A stretch of 64,000 nt of DNA from Allobosea sp. CRIB-10. Lineage in GTDB: Bacteria; Pseudomonadota; Alphaproteobacteria; Rhizobiales; Beijerinckiaceae. The notes under the pieces were generated by a model. That model was not told where the DNA came from, made no database searches, and was given only the letters and a program-made list of their open reading frames with translations. The stretch lies in NCBI RefSeq assembly GCF_900112185.1, contig NZ_FOKP01000024.1, positions 1 through 64,000 on the forward strand, given 5' to 3'. Below, piece after piece: positions 33,614-42,496 of the stretch (position 1 is its first letter; every line of letters starts with the position of its first letter). A program made the translations under genes and the position numbers.

Positions 33614-35146
33614 TCAGGGCGCCAGCTTCATCTTCGGATCGAGCATGTAGTCATGCGCGATCGGGTTGAAGGCATAGTTCGTGACGCCGGGCTTCATCAC
33701 GACGTTCACGCCGTAATGGGCGATGGTCAGGCAAGGCTCTTCTTCGGCGGCGATGCGCTGGACGAGGTTGTAGGCGGCGGTGCGCTCGCCCTCGTCGCGG
33801 GTGGTGGTCGCCGTCGCCAGTGCATCGTCGACCTTGGGGTTGGCATAGCCCCACGTGTTGGTCGCGCCCTTGGAGTGATAGGTCTGGCGCAGGTAGAAAT
33901 CGGGGTGCGGATACATCGCCGAGGCCATGGCCGCGAGACGGGCGTCGCCCGGCTTCATCTCCTTGGCGATGGCGGAGAAGGTCGTCACCTTGATCTCGAC
34001 CGCGACGCCGAGCTTGCGCAACTGGCTCTGGATCGCGCCGGCGATCGGCACCAGGCCGGGGCGCTGCGGGTACGTGTAGAGGGTGAAGGCGAGCGGCTTG
34101 CCGTCCTTCGTCATGGCACCGCCCGAGCCCGCAACATAGCCGGCCTCGGCCAGCAGCTTCTTCGCGGCCGCGAGGTCGGACTTGGGCACGGTGATCGACT
34201 TGTCGGCGAAGGCCATCGTGTCGGGGAAAGCCGTAATGCCGGCGCGGCCCATGCCGAACAGCACGTATTGCGCGATCTCCTCGCGGTCGATCGTGAGCGA
34301 GAGCGCCTTGCGCACGCGGACATCGGCGAAGGGCGTGTCCTTAAGGCTGCCGAAGTTCAGCACATAGTTGCGCGCCGTGACGTTGCGCGAGACCGCGAAG
34401 CCCTTGGCGGCGAGCGTGTCGAGATCGCCATAGGGCACCTCGGAGGTGAAATCGACACTGCCCTTCTGCATCTCCAGTGCCCGTGTCGTCGGGTCTGGGA
34501 TGCCGCGGAAGGTGACGGCCGGGATCGAGGGCTTCTCGCCCCAGTAGCCGTCGAAGCGTTCGACGGTGAAGCTCTGAGCCGCCGGCTGCCAAGCGGAGAC
34601 CTTAAAGGGGCCGGTTCCGATCGGCCGCTCGATCGTGCCATCCGGCATCTTTGGCGAGGCCGGAGAGACAATCGCGGCGCTTGCGTAGACCAGAGCGGCG
34701 GGCAGCGCCGGGAAGGGCTCGGAGGTCGTGATGGCGACCGTCGCCGGATCCCGTGCGGCCAGATCAGAAATCTTGGTGTAGCTCCTGACCGTGCCGCTGC
34801 GCTCGAGCGCGGCCTTGAGGCTGGCGACCACAGCCTCTGCCGTCAGCGGCGAGCCATCATGGAAGTTCACGCCCGGCCGCAGCCTGAAGACCCATACCGT
34901 GTCGCTCTCGCGGCTCCAGGAGGTAGCGAGACCCGGCGCGAGGGTGAAATCCGGATTGCCGGTCACCAGCGTCTCGGTGACCATCGCCTTCTCCTTCATC
35001 AGGGTGCCGTCCTGAGTCGGATCGAGCGTCGGGATCTCCCAGATCTCGGCGACGCGCAGCGGCTTCTCCTGCGCGAGGGCGGCAGAGGCGGTGACGAGGG
35101 CAGCGGCGAGGACGAGCCCGAGCGGGCGGAAGGACAAGCGCTGCAT
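33614..35146 (-). CDS. nikA: Nickel-binding periplasmic protein, NikA-like
   Basis: A 510-residue family 5 solute-binding protein starting at ATG 35146; an upstream TTG would enter the NikR operator. Signal peptide: MQRLSFRPLGLVLAAALVTA. The mature part shows LAPGLATSWSRESDTVWVF, RLRPGVNFHDGSPLTAEAV and GTGPFKVSAWQP. These resemble NikA, and the regulator and operator upstream indicate nickel. Direct ligand residues cannot be verified by eye. GAGG is found nine bases before the start. Confidence 0.82.
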   Translation of the reverse strand: MQRLSFRPLGLVLAAALVTASAALAQEKPLRVAEIWEIPTLDPTQDGTLMKEKAMVTETLVTGNPDFTLAPGLATSWSRESDTVWVFRLRPGVNFHDGSPLTAEAVVASLKAALERSGTVRSYTKISDLAARDPATVAITTSEPFPALPAALVYASAAIVSPASPKMPDGTIERPIGTGPFKVSAWQPAAQSFTVERFDGYWGEKPSIPAVTFRGIPDPTTRALEMQKGSVDFTSEVPYGDLDTLAAKGFAVSRNVTARNYVLNFGSLKDTPFADVRVRKALSLTIDREEIAQYVLFGMGRAGITAFPDTMAFADKSITVPKSDLAAAKKLLAEAGYVAGSGGAMTKDGKPLAFTLYTYPQRPGLVPIAGAIQSQLRKLGVAVEIKVTTFSAIAKEMKPGDARLAAMASAMYPHPDFYLRQTYHSKGATNTWGYANPKVDDALATATTTRDEGERTAAYNLVQRIAAEEEPCLTIAHYGVNVVMKPGVTNYAFNPIAHDYMLDPKMKLAP

Positions 35147-35160
35147 CGCCGGGAGCCTCG

Positions 35161-35188
35161 GTATGACGTTTCTATGCAAAACTCATAC
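35161..35188. promoter_or_regulatory. NikR operator
   Basis: GTATGA (35161-35166), 16 bp, TCATAC (35183-35188) is an exact match to the GTATGA-N16-TCATAC operator described for E. coli NikR. It lies 14 bp upstream of the nikA start and 58 bp beyond the end of nikR. Confidence 0.92.
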
Positions 35189-35246
35189 GATGGCCGTGCC
35201 GGGCTGTATCGCTCAAATGTTGGGCAGGCGGCTGAGTTGCCGCCGG

Positions 35247-35696
35247 TCAGTGCTCGTGATCGTGCCGGTGGCCGTGGGCGTGCGAGTTCTCGGTCGCGTC
35301 CGGCTCCGGCAGCAGGTGCAGATGCCCATGCCTGACGCCGCGCTGACTGATGACGCCGTCAGCGAAGGCGCGGACATTGCCGCTCGGCCCACGCAGCACC
35401 GAGACCTCGAGGCATTCGTGCCGGTCGAGATGGACATGTAGCGTCGCTACCGAGAGGTCATGATGGTCGTGCTGCTGGTTGGTCAGGCGCCGCGCCAGAT
35501 CCCTGGTCTCGTGATCGTAGACATAGGAGAGTGTCGCGACGCAGGGAGCTTCTGGAGAGGCTGCCATCTCGGCCTGGGCTGCCTCGCGGACCATGTCGCG
35601 GATCGCCTCGGAGCGGCTACCATAGCCTTTCGCTGCGCTCAGCCGATCGACAAAGGCGAGGAGATCGGCGTCAATGGTGATCGTGATGCGTTCCAT
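35247..35696 (-). CDS. nikR: Nickel-responsive repressor NikR
   Basis: A 149-residue regulator starting at ATG 35696 (MERITITIDADLL); ATG 35714 is an alternative. The ribbon-helix-helix domain occupies residues 1-45. The metal-binding domain has His76, His87, His89 and Cys95, the same positions as the square-planar nickel site of E. coli NikR (HDHHD, LHVHL, HECLEV). A His-rich tail, HAHGHRHDHEH, follows. It should repress nikABC when nickel is plentiful. The gap 35715-35948 holds no gene. Confidence 0.93.
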   Translation of the reverse strand: MERITITIDADLLAFVDRLSAAKGYGSRSEAIRDMVREAAQAEMAASPEAPCVATLSYVYDHETRDLARRLTNQQHDHHDLSVATLHVHLDRHECLEVSVLRGPSGNVRAFADGVISQRGVRHGHLHLLPEPDATENSHAHGHRHDHEH

Positions 35697-35948
35697 GCAG
35701 CCTTCGTCGGCCATCGTCGAGGCTCGGTCAATTGCTGCCCGTCATCAACGATCGAATGTCCGCTTGTTGGTAGGGGCGAAAGGTCAGCTAATGGCGCATC
35801 TTGCCAGTAAGCATGAGGTGCTTCTGACGCATCTGTCGTGCGCTTGGCTATACCCCAAGGATACGCTTTGACCGCTGTGGCGACGAGTGGTCGCGTCGGC
35901 GCTAGGTTGCCGGTTGCCGGCAAACAGAGCAAAGACCTGGCCTGCCCT

Positions 35949-37448
35949 TCAGGAGTATGTGCCAAACTGTGTGATGCGCTGTATCGAAGCTCGACCTTCT
36001 GCTTGCTTGGCAATGAGTGAACTATAGATCTTATCGGCCATTTCAAACACGGCTGGATTGACGTCGTAAGATTTGGCGTGAATTTTTGTAGGCCTAATCC
36101 AATTAGCTGCCTGTAGGCCTCGGATAGCGCTTTCAGAATTCTTCACCCTCTTCAATTCGGAAGCTGAGAAGCGCTTTAATCTCCGCGACACGATTTCAAG
36201 AGCTCCAGATTTCGTATCCGAGTTACTACTGAATCCAAAATATTCTGAATAAAATAGATACATCTGCGGTAAAAAATATTCAAGCACAATACGACGGGAA
36301 ATCGTAAGAGTATCAGTTCCGATTTCTCGGATCAGACCATCTCTTACTCTCGGAACGCCCCAATCAGCAGCAATAAAATGCAATATGAGGGCGATCCGCG
36401 CAATCAGCTTATCAAGTTTCTTGATATGAGCTCCGAGTGCGGATTCGATGACCTCGGCCTTTGCCAACTCTTCGATCTCGGCCCGGCACGCATCAAAGGC
36501 GACCTGCGCCTCATCGGAGAAGCGCAGGATCGTCTCCCAAGAAGCCCATGCATGCCCGGAGATGCTGCAGGTCCGGCACAGTATTGCATCGACTGCCATC
36601 GCGTCTTCTACGTAGATCTCGTAGGCGGCCGTGCCAAAGAAGGGGGAGTAGCCGGGCTGCGGGTGATGCACGCCGATTTCGATCGGGATGAACCTTTGCC
36701 AGTAACCGTCATGGATCGGCTGGGCCACGGCTTGCCTGACGACGTCCGGATGGCTTGAGACGAGCATCGACATGCAGGCGCCGCGAACCCGCGTGGAGCT
36801 TACGCTTCTACGGTCAGCCTTTTGTGGCTCGCCGTTGTAGGCCTTGTTGTAGATCGCGCGATGTTCGAGACGTAGATCCGTGAAGGTTGCAGCCTCTTCC
36901 GAAGACAGCATCAAGCGATCGGGGTTGTCGCGAAGGAGGTCTCGAAGTGCGGGTGCAGTAACGTCATCGACGATAAGGCAACGACTTGGAGGAGGCGTAC
37001 CCCTGCTGGCCTTTGGCTTAGCTTGTGCAAATGCCTCCCTGGCCGCAGCCGAGCTTTTGAGCAGGGCATCGTCGAAGCGCTCGAGCGGGGCGGTCGCCAG
37101 CTTGTGGTAGAGGCTTTTCTTCGAAGACGGCGGCCCGATCAAGAAGGTCCAGATACATGGCGGCTCAAACCAATCCGAGTGGAGTTCCGGGGCTACCTGT
37201 AGCCTAACGTTGTTCGGAATAACTGCGCTCAGGGCCGTCAAAGTGGCGGCGAACAATCCACCGGGACTAAGCCCTCGCGCCCGAGCGAGAGTGACCATCT
37301 CGCTGAGCAGCGGGACATGTTCGTAATCGGCCGTGTCCTTGAAGAGGTCGAATTGACCAAGGGCGGTTATGCAGTTCGGCTGGAACCGAGACAGGAGGTC
37401 ATGCGGCTCGCCCCACTCTGCACCATGATGAAAACCGCCAGACACCAC
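35949..37448 (-). CDS. DUF3987-type protein (primase/helicase-associated)
   Basis: A 499-residue protein. The N-terminal half has LLSEMVTLARARGLSPGGLFAATLTALSA (about 45-75) followed by the P-loop-like LIGPPSSKKSLYHKL and RCLIVDDVTAPALRDLLRDN, as seen in DUF3987 proteins of plasmids and islands. The second half is helical. The start is uncertain (GTG 37448 or a later codon). The 3' half is distinctly AT-richer than the flanks (36050-36450), suggesting separate acquisition. It is probably linked to element replication or maintenance, by analogy. Confidence 0.72.
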   Translation of the reverse strand: MVSGGFHHGAEWGEPHDLLSRFQPNCITALGQFDLFKDTADYEHVPLLSEMVTLARARGLSPGGLFAATLTALSAVIPNNVRLQVAPELHSDWFEPPCIWTFLIGPPSSKKSLYHKLATAPLERFDDALLKSSAAAREAFAQAKPKASRGTPPPSRCLIVDDVTAPALRDLLRDNPDRLMLSSEEAATFTDLRLEHRAIYNKAYNGEPQKADRRSVSSTRVRGACMSMLVSSHPDVVRQAVAQPIHDGYWQRFIPIEIGVHHPQPGYSPFFGTAAYEIYVEDAMAVDAILCRTCSISGHAWASWETILRFSDEAQVAFDACRAEIEELAKAEVIESALGAHIKKLDKLIARIALILHFIAADWGVPRVRDGLIREIGTDTLTISRRIVLEYFLPQMYLFYSEYFGFSSNSDTKSGALEIVSRRLKRFSASELKRVKNSESAIRGLQAANWIRPTKIHAKSYDVNPAVFEMADKIYSSLIAKQAEGRASIQRITQFGTYS

Positions 37449-37555
37449 GCTTGCACCCTGATTCCGGTCCCAAGCAATTTATGCCCGAAATTATTCAGCG
37501 TCAAATTGCAATCCGTCGCGCGCGCGAGGGATTTTTGTCGAGCAACTGACACGGG

Positions 37556-38317
37556 CTATCCGTACGCGGCGACGATGCCGATCTCCAAGACGATGACGTC
37601 AGACTGCCCGAACGCCTTGAGCACATCGCGGAACTCGCCAGGATTTGCCTCGACTGGAATCGCGAAGGCAGGCCTGATGGCGAGCGCCTTGAGAGCCAGC
37701 GCCCTTCCCAGATCCAATTCTCGCCTCTCCAGATAGGCGCGCATGGTCAAGCCGGGCTCAACGATGATGAGGGCCCACCGCTTGGATTTGCCTCGCCCCT
37801 TCACGATGCCGTCGATCGCGGATAGATGCGCCAGCGCCTCGATGTCATCAGCCGGTGTCAGCTCATACCCGACAGTGGTCTCGAGTTTTTTCCATGCGGC
37901 CTTACGGAAGGCGGCCAGATCAAGCCTGGAACTGTCGATTTTGAAGGCAGCGGGCGCGGCCTTCTCTCCGGCGGCTACAGTGTCCAAGCGTTTCAACGTA
38001 AAGTCACCGGCCACGAAGCGCTCGGCGCCAGCTATAGCCGCTGCGGGATCTCGCGCGTGCCAGCGGTCGATGATCTCGGCAGCCTTGAAGGTTCTGCAAC
38101 GCAGCGCCTCAGCGAGCTTTGGGTGTTTGGGGCTGATTTCCACGGTGAATGTCAGCGCGCGCACCATTCGTCGTATGTGATTTGGTGAGAGGTCATACTC
38201 CCTGCCGATCTCAATGTAGGCGTTTTGTTTTTCGCCATGCGCCACGAAGTTGACGTGCTGCGCCGCCTCCGCGGCAATGTCGACCCACCGCTCGGTGCGA
38301 TCCCGTTCGTGGCTCAT
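37556..38317 (-). CDS. HTH-containing hypothetical protein of the mobility region
   Basis: A 253-residue protein starting at ATG 38317, preceded by CAGGAGGG seven bases upstream, a strong ribosome binding site. EIGREYDLSPNHIRRMVRAL (about residues 37-56) reads as a helix-turn-helix. The remainder is helical with PADDIEALAHLSAIDGI and no recognised enzyme motif. It lies 107 bp upstream of the DUF3987 gene on the same strand. It may be an autoregulated control protein of the element; this is inferred from the HTH and the repeat upstream. Confidence 0.65.
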   Translation of the reverse strand: MSHERDRTERWVDIAAEAAQHVNFVAHGEKQNAYIEIGREYDLSPNHIRRMVRALTFTVEISPKHPKLAEALRCRTFKAAEIIDRWHARDPAAAIAGAERFVAGDFTLKRLDTVAAGEKAAPAAFKIDSSRLDLAAFRKAAWKKLETTVGYELTPADDIEALAHLSAIDGIVKGRGKSKRWALIIVEPGLTMRAYLERRELDLGRALALKALAIRPAFAIPVEANPGEFRDVLKAFGQSDVIVLEIGIVAAYG

Positions 38318-38875
38318 TGCAGACCCTCCTGGGGGAACTCAGACTCCAAATATATGCCCGTTAATCATAGGTGATAATTCGGGTTGAATTGAAGCTCAGA
38401 GTTATGCATATATCACGGGCTTTCGACGCAATCGACCTCGCCGACATGGAGCAGGAAGAGCCCTAGCAAGCTCGACCTGGGTGCCGCCCGCACTCCATGC
38501 AAGACGATGTCGAGGTGTTGCTCTGGCTGCCAGGGCGAAGGGCATTATCGCATCGAACGTTGAGAGCGGTTCGATGGAAGCCTCGTGGGGTCGCTGCGGC
38601 CCTGTCACACGGGGTGATGCAAACGCAGCCGCGCCGCTGTGCGTGCCGGGCCCATCCCGGAGATCAAATAGCGCGACGTCGGGATGCAGTGGTCCTGTCG
38701 CGGCTGAAGTGGGTCAGTAAGCCGATCCACGTCAGCGGACTCGCAGGCGAACGTTTTCAAGCCGGCAATCGCCGGCAGGAGAGGTTTGCCGAGTCCGATG
38801 TGTTTGTTGCGACGACCAGAGACTGTAGAACGAGGAGGATCGGGGGCTCAGAAGCCCTTGTTCGCTTCGGCTGCG
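38318..38875. other. Gene-free gap between the HTH gene and the relaxase
   Basis: About 560 bp without a supported gene. It holds an AT-rich promoter-like stretch (38340-38415) and a GCCGGC-AATC-GCCGGC hairpin near 38762-38777. A GGGCT/AGCCC hairpin just past the relaxase stop could end that transcript. Some reading frames are open but have no coding character. Confidence 0.45.
38350..38413. repeat. Inverted repeat upstream of the HTH gene
   Basis: ATATATGC (38350-38357) and GCATATAT (38406-38413) are perfect 8-bp inverted arms separated by 48 bp. CCCGT and ACGGG lie next to them. They bracket the likely promoter of the HTH protein gene and could be its operator. Confidence 0.4.
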
Positions 38876-40921
38876 TCAGTCGCCGAACCCCTTTCCGCGA
38901 TGGATACTTGGGTGTCCGCGCGTCGGGACCCGAGCTGGACTCCTGGAGGATGCGAGACGTGTCGGTGCGGCGACGGCTGGTGCCGGGCCGATCGGCATGC
39001 TTACGGCGCTGCTGCGCGGTGCCTCCTGGCTTATCGGGGAAGCCTGACGACCTGTGTTGAGACCAGCAGCAGCCTGGAGCGTAGCACCTTCAGCCCCGCT
39101 GCTGGCACGCCGCTCAGCGCTGATCTCCACGCCCCTTGTCGGTTTGGCTGCTCGCCTGGTGGGCCCGACGTCGGAATCGCGATCATCGATGAAGCACGCT
39201 GGCATGGACATCGAGATATCTCTGATCCAGGCGTAGACCGGATCGAGCGAATCTGCGGCGGCCGTCTGAAAGCGGTCACGCAGCACCTGGGCGACTGCAC
39301 GCCGATCGGGATTGGACCGCATCGGCCTGCACCCGAGAACCTTGCCGACGGCAGCCGCATCGGCCTTCCGGCCGAGCGCCTCCAGCATATCCGCTTTGGA
39401 TTTTCGCAGCGCGGTCCGCAGAGCGCGTTTCAACTCTCTGTCATAGTAGTTGAGGCCCTGGAGCCGCTGGCGAATGAGCAGCTCGAGATAGGCGCCAGCA
39501 AGGAGATTGTCGCCCCGGCCGTCCAGCGCGATTGTCTGCTTTGCCTGCACAGCCTTCGTCTCAATGCGGTGCTGCATGAGCACGCCGCGATCGCGCTGGT
39601 ATCGGGCAAGGCGATCGCGCCTTTCGATAAATGCGACGGCACGAGCCCGCTCGTAGGTCGGGATCGCCGCGATGGCGATGCCGCCTGCGATCATGGCAGC
39701 TCCCAGCCCACCTCCCGCCAGCACGGCGCCTGCGGCCGCAGCGATAACGGCAAGCCTGCGCAGGCGACGATCCGAGAAAATACCAGCGTGACGGAAGGCG
39801 CGCTTGACCCGGTGTTGCTCGACAATTTTGGCGCGCCCCTGCTCGCTACGGCGTTCTGCCGCGATTGTGCGATAGTCCTGCCGTCGTTCAGCCTCCCAGT
39901 TCAGTCGCCTGGTGGCGGCGGCGCCGAACGCGCGAGCCGCTGCCCGGCTGTCGCCATCGCCAAGTGCCTCACGGCCGAGCAGGATGAGTTGATCATCTGT
40001 CTTTTTGCGATCGGCTTCGAGCATCGCGGCATCTCGCCGTTCCTGCTTGCCGACATGTCCGGGCAGGTCACCGAAGAGATCGTCGCAGTCGTCCTTTTTA
40101 AGGCGCAGGGCATCTCCACCTGCCTTAGACGCTTCATTGAGGGCACGTCGCAGCGGGATGGGAACTTCGCTAGCGAGATGCACGGCGAGGATGACTTTCT
40201 CACCCCTTCGAATCTCGAATCCGCGATCGCGAGCCTTGTCGACGAATGCAGCGGCCTCGCCGCCGGCCGCTCGCCAGCAGTCGAGGAGCTGGGGGGCCGT
40301 CGACTTCGGATCGAAACCAGCACGCTGCAGGCTTCGCCGGGCCCCCGTGGTCATGCGCTCGCCGCCATGGGCGGCCGGGTACTGCGACAGCTGATCGGCG
40401 ATGGCCGTCCGTCCCTCCTTGCGGAGGATCGCGACGACCTCACGGTGACGGACACCAGGGGTGATCGGCTCGCCGAGGGCAACCTCCGCCAGGCGCGAGA
40501 TGAGTTCGTCGGCGAGCGGCGCCTCGTGACTGCGCACGGCCCTGCCGGTGTCCACGTCGACCAGCGGCCAGACAACATGAAAATGGTCGGGTCGGTCGGT
40601 GCCGTCAGCATGTGGCTTCGAATGCTGGGCGACGATGCGCGGCGCGTCAGGGCGGATACCGAGGCGCTCACATGCCAGGTCGAGGATCAGCCGCTCACTC
40701 CCGGCATGCTCATTGGCAGGCGACCACTTGCCGTGGATTACACGCCGCACTGCCCGCGGATTGGTTGCCGCAAACCCGCCCAAGAACGGCACGGCGAACG
40801 CAAGATCGAGGGGCACCCCTTGCGACAGGTCCTCTCGGATCAGCACGCGCGTGTTGGTGTCTGTGCGGGCAAGGTGCTTCGCAAGACTATCACCACGCGT
40901 GAAGTCGGTTTTGAAGATCAT
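38876..40921 (-). CDS. Relaxase/mobilisation nuclease (MOBP-like)
   Basis: A 681-residue protein starting at ATG 40921, four bases into the mobC end. The nuclease part is N-terminal: IFKTDFTRGDSLAKHLART, HSKPHADGTDRPDHFHVVWP (the His cluster of motif III, about residues 90-115) and a charged central region. A hydrophobic stretch near 390-430 (LAVIAAAAGAVLAGGGLGAAMIAG) is unusual for relaxases and might touch the membrane. The C-terminal 70 residues are Pro/Ser/Arg-rich and probably disordered. It would nick oriT for transfer. No type IV secretion genes are in view. Confidence 0.75.
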   Translation of the reverse strand: MIFKTDFTRGDSLAKHLARTDTNTRVLIREDLSQGVPLDLAFAVPFLGGFAATNPRAVRRVIHGKWSPANEHAGSERLILDLACERLGIRPDAPRIVAQHSKPHADGTDRPDHFHVVWPLVDVDTGRAVRSHEAPLADELISRLAEVALGEPITPGVRHREVVAILRKEGRTAIADQLSQYPAAHGGERMTTGARRSLQRAGFDPKSTAPQLLDCWRAAGGEAAAFVDKARDRGFEIRRGEKVILAVHLASEVPIPLRRALNEASKAGGDALRLKKDDCDDLFGDLPGHVGKQERRDAAMLEADRKKTDDQLILLGREALGDGDSRAAARAFGAAATRRLNWEAERRQDYRTIAAERRSEQGRAKIVEQHRVKRAFRHAGIFSDRRLRRLAVIAAAAGAVLAGGGLGAAMIAGGIAIAAIPTYERARAVAFIERRDRLARYQRDRGVLMQHRIETKAVQAKQTIALDGRGDNLLAGAYLELLIRQRLQGLNYYDRELKRALRTALRKSKADMLEALGRKADAAAVGKVLGCRPMRSNPDRRAVAQVLRDRFQTAAADSLDPVYAWIRDISMSMPACFIDDRDSDVGPTRRAAKPTRGVEISAERRASSGAEGATLQAAAGLNTGRQASPISQEAPRSSAVSMPIGPAPAVAAPTRLASSRSPARVPTRGHPSIHRGKGFGD

Positions 40922-41277
40922 CCCGGCACCCTCAGGGCGATCCTGATCGCCTCGAGCACCTGCCGATATTCCGTTTCGATCGCGGTAAGCGAGGCCTGTG
41001 CGGCGGGCGTTGCCCCGCCAATGTTCATGGCTCGCGCTACCTGGTTTATCAGCGAGCCCTGCCGACCGAGCTCGGCCATCAGCTGCCGCATCTGCACCGC
41101 TTCGAATCCCGGCGCCGCGGGCTCCAATCGCCTTACGGGCTCGCCAAGAAGCGCCTGGATCGCATGCCGCAGGAGTTCGCCCCGCGTGACGCCGAGCACA
41201 GACGCGCGCTGCGTCAGCGCCTCGGACGTCAGGGGGGAAACCTTCGTCGCGACGGTTTCCGAAAGTTCTTTGGTCAT
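40918..41277 (-). CDS. MobC-like mobilisation accessory protein
   Basis: A 119-residue protein starting at ATG 41277. The N-terminus (TKELSETVATKVSPLTSEALTQRA, about residues 2-25) resembles a ribbon-helix-helix segment. It is followed by RQGSLINQVARAMNIGG, a MobC signature, and a helical end. It overlaps the relaxase start (ATGA). Proteins of this type help the relaxase open the origin of transfer. Confidence 0.8.
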   Translation of the reverse strand: MTKELSETVATKVSPLTSEALTQRASVLGVTRGELLRHAIQALLGEPVRRLEPAAPGFEAVQMRQLMAELGRQGSLINQVARAMNIGGATPAAQASLTAIETEYRQVLEAIRIALRVPG

Positions 41278-41646
41278 CGTGATGGGCTCCAAAGCCGCCC
41301 GAAGCGGCAATAGCGGGCGCCTTCAGGCAACCGCAAGGATGGGTCGACGGGAAGAACTCTTCCCTCGCCAGGATCAAGTTGGACGCGACAGCGGTAAACT
41401 TGGGGAGACTGGCCCCATCACGCTTACCTATAAAATTCATGCTGAATCTATGCTGAAAATGATCAGCACAACGTCAGATCATCATAGCTGCGACCTTCAA
41501 GGCAAGCTTGAGCCTGACAATCACAATCACTTTCAGCATCACGTTCAGTTTCTGGATCACGACGCCATTCACGCACTCGCTGAGATTCAGCAGCAGCTCT
41601 GCGCGCCTCGCCGAAAGCCCAACCTCGCGATCATCGGAGCAATGTC
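41278..41646. other. Candidate origin of transfer region
   Basis: A 369-bp divergent gap between mobC (left) and the plus-strand maintenance genes (right). Inverted repeats are dense: GCCGC/GCGGC at 41294-41308, GGGAAGA-AC-TCTTCCC at 41349-41364, GGTAA...TTACC enclosing GGGG...CCCC around 41393-41430, and repeated ATCAC and ATGCTGAA words further right. Position beside mobC and hairpin content are what an oriT looks like. The nick site cannot be assigned. Confidence 0.4.
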
Positions 41647-42462
41647 ATGAGCCGCAAGGTCAAGACGTACGCGGAACGCAGCGCCGAAAGGCCCACCGAA
41701 CGGCAGGAGCCGTGGGAGCGCTCGATGAGAAGCCTCATCAAAGAGAACTTTGAGGCGATCAAGCGCGACATCCCGAAGATCGGCACCGTCGGCGTCATTA
41801 AGGACCTTGAAGCGGAGCGTCAGGATTATTTCGACGCCTTCCTCGACGAGCGCGAACGTCAGGCGAAAGCCCGGCTGGAGAGGAAGCCCCTCGATGCTGA
41901 AGCAAACCGCCAGCTCGAGTGGGTTGAGAACGCGCGCCGCGAGCCACCCTTCCAGCCCTTCAAGATGGGCTCGTTCAGCCAGGCGTTGAGTCTCGAAAGC
42001 AAGGAGCGACGCGCCGCGGGCACCATTAACTCGCAGCGCCCTGAAGCTGGCAAGCGGGAGAAGCAGTTTTCGCCCACTGAGGCGCTCAAGAGCGCCGCAG
42101 CCAACGAAGCTCGTTCTCCCCCCACGTCCACTTCTGAGGCCAGGGAGCGGGTCTCGAATACGCCCAGCTTGAACGCTGAAGTTGGCCAGCCGCCGGCTGC
42201 ACTCGCCGAGCCAAGGCAAGGCAAGTCTCGCGTCGACGTTGCCGTGAGTGCTGCTGAGAAGGCTTACGCCGACACCACATCCCAAGCGCCTAACGAACAG
42301 TTCCCGTCGCAGAGTGCGGTGGAGCCTGAACACAAGCCCGCACCGGAGCAGACGATGTCGGTTGTCGGCAGGGTTCAGCCTGTGAATCGCCGTGGCAAAG
42401 CGCCCACCCCGACTTCCGAAGATTCGGATGAAGACGAAGCGATGACTTGGCGCGTCCGCTGA
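41647..42462 (+). CDS. Hypothetical charged protein of the mobility region
   Basis: A 271-residue protein starting at ATG 41647. The N-terminal 110 residues are helical and charged (WERSMRSLIKENFEAIKRD). The rest is low-complexity, rich in Ser, Pro, Ala and Glu, and probably disordered. No membrane segment or catalytic motif is seen. It is first of three plus-strand genes followed by a ParA-like ATPase, a layout seen with conjugative accessory proteins (TraK/TraM-like); no homology is claimed. Confidence 0.6.
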   Translation: MSRKVKTYAERSAERPTERQEPWERSMRSLIKENFEAIKRDIPKIGTVGVIKDLEAERQDYFDAFLDERERQAKARLERKPLDAEANRQLEWVENARREPPFQPFKMGSFSQALSLESKERRAAGTINSQRPEAGKREKQFSPTEALKSAAANEARSPPTSTSEARERVSNTPSLNAEVGQPPAALAEPRQGKSRVDVAVSAAEKAYADTTSQAPNEQFPSQSAVEPEHKPAPEQTMSVVGRVQPVNRRGKAPTPTSEDSDEDEAMTWRVR

Positions 42463-42496
42463 AACTCCCATCAACCAAGAGCACTAGGAGTATATC

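Noticed and set aside
33653..35335. A 560-residue plus-strand frame over nikA
   Set aside because: It is antisense to a clear family 5 solute-binding protein with a signal peptide and a NikR operator.
38762..38777. GCCGGC-AATC-GCCGGC as an intrinsic terminator
   Set aside because: It is a good hairpin but has no T-tract, and it is about 100 bp from the relaxase end. Its role cannot be assigned.
38786..41650. A 954-residue open frame on the plus strand across the relaxase region
   Set aside because: It lies antisense to the relaxase and mobC genes, has no domain signatures and lacks natural protein composition. The minus strand shows recognised MobC and relaxase motifs with an ATGA overlap.
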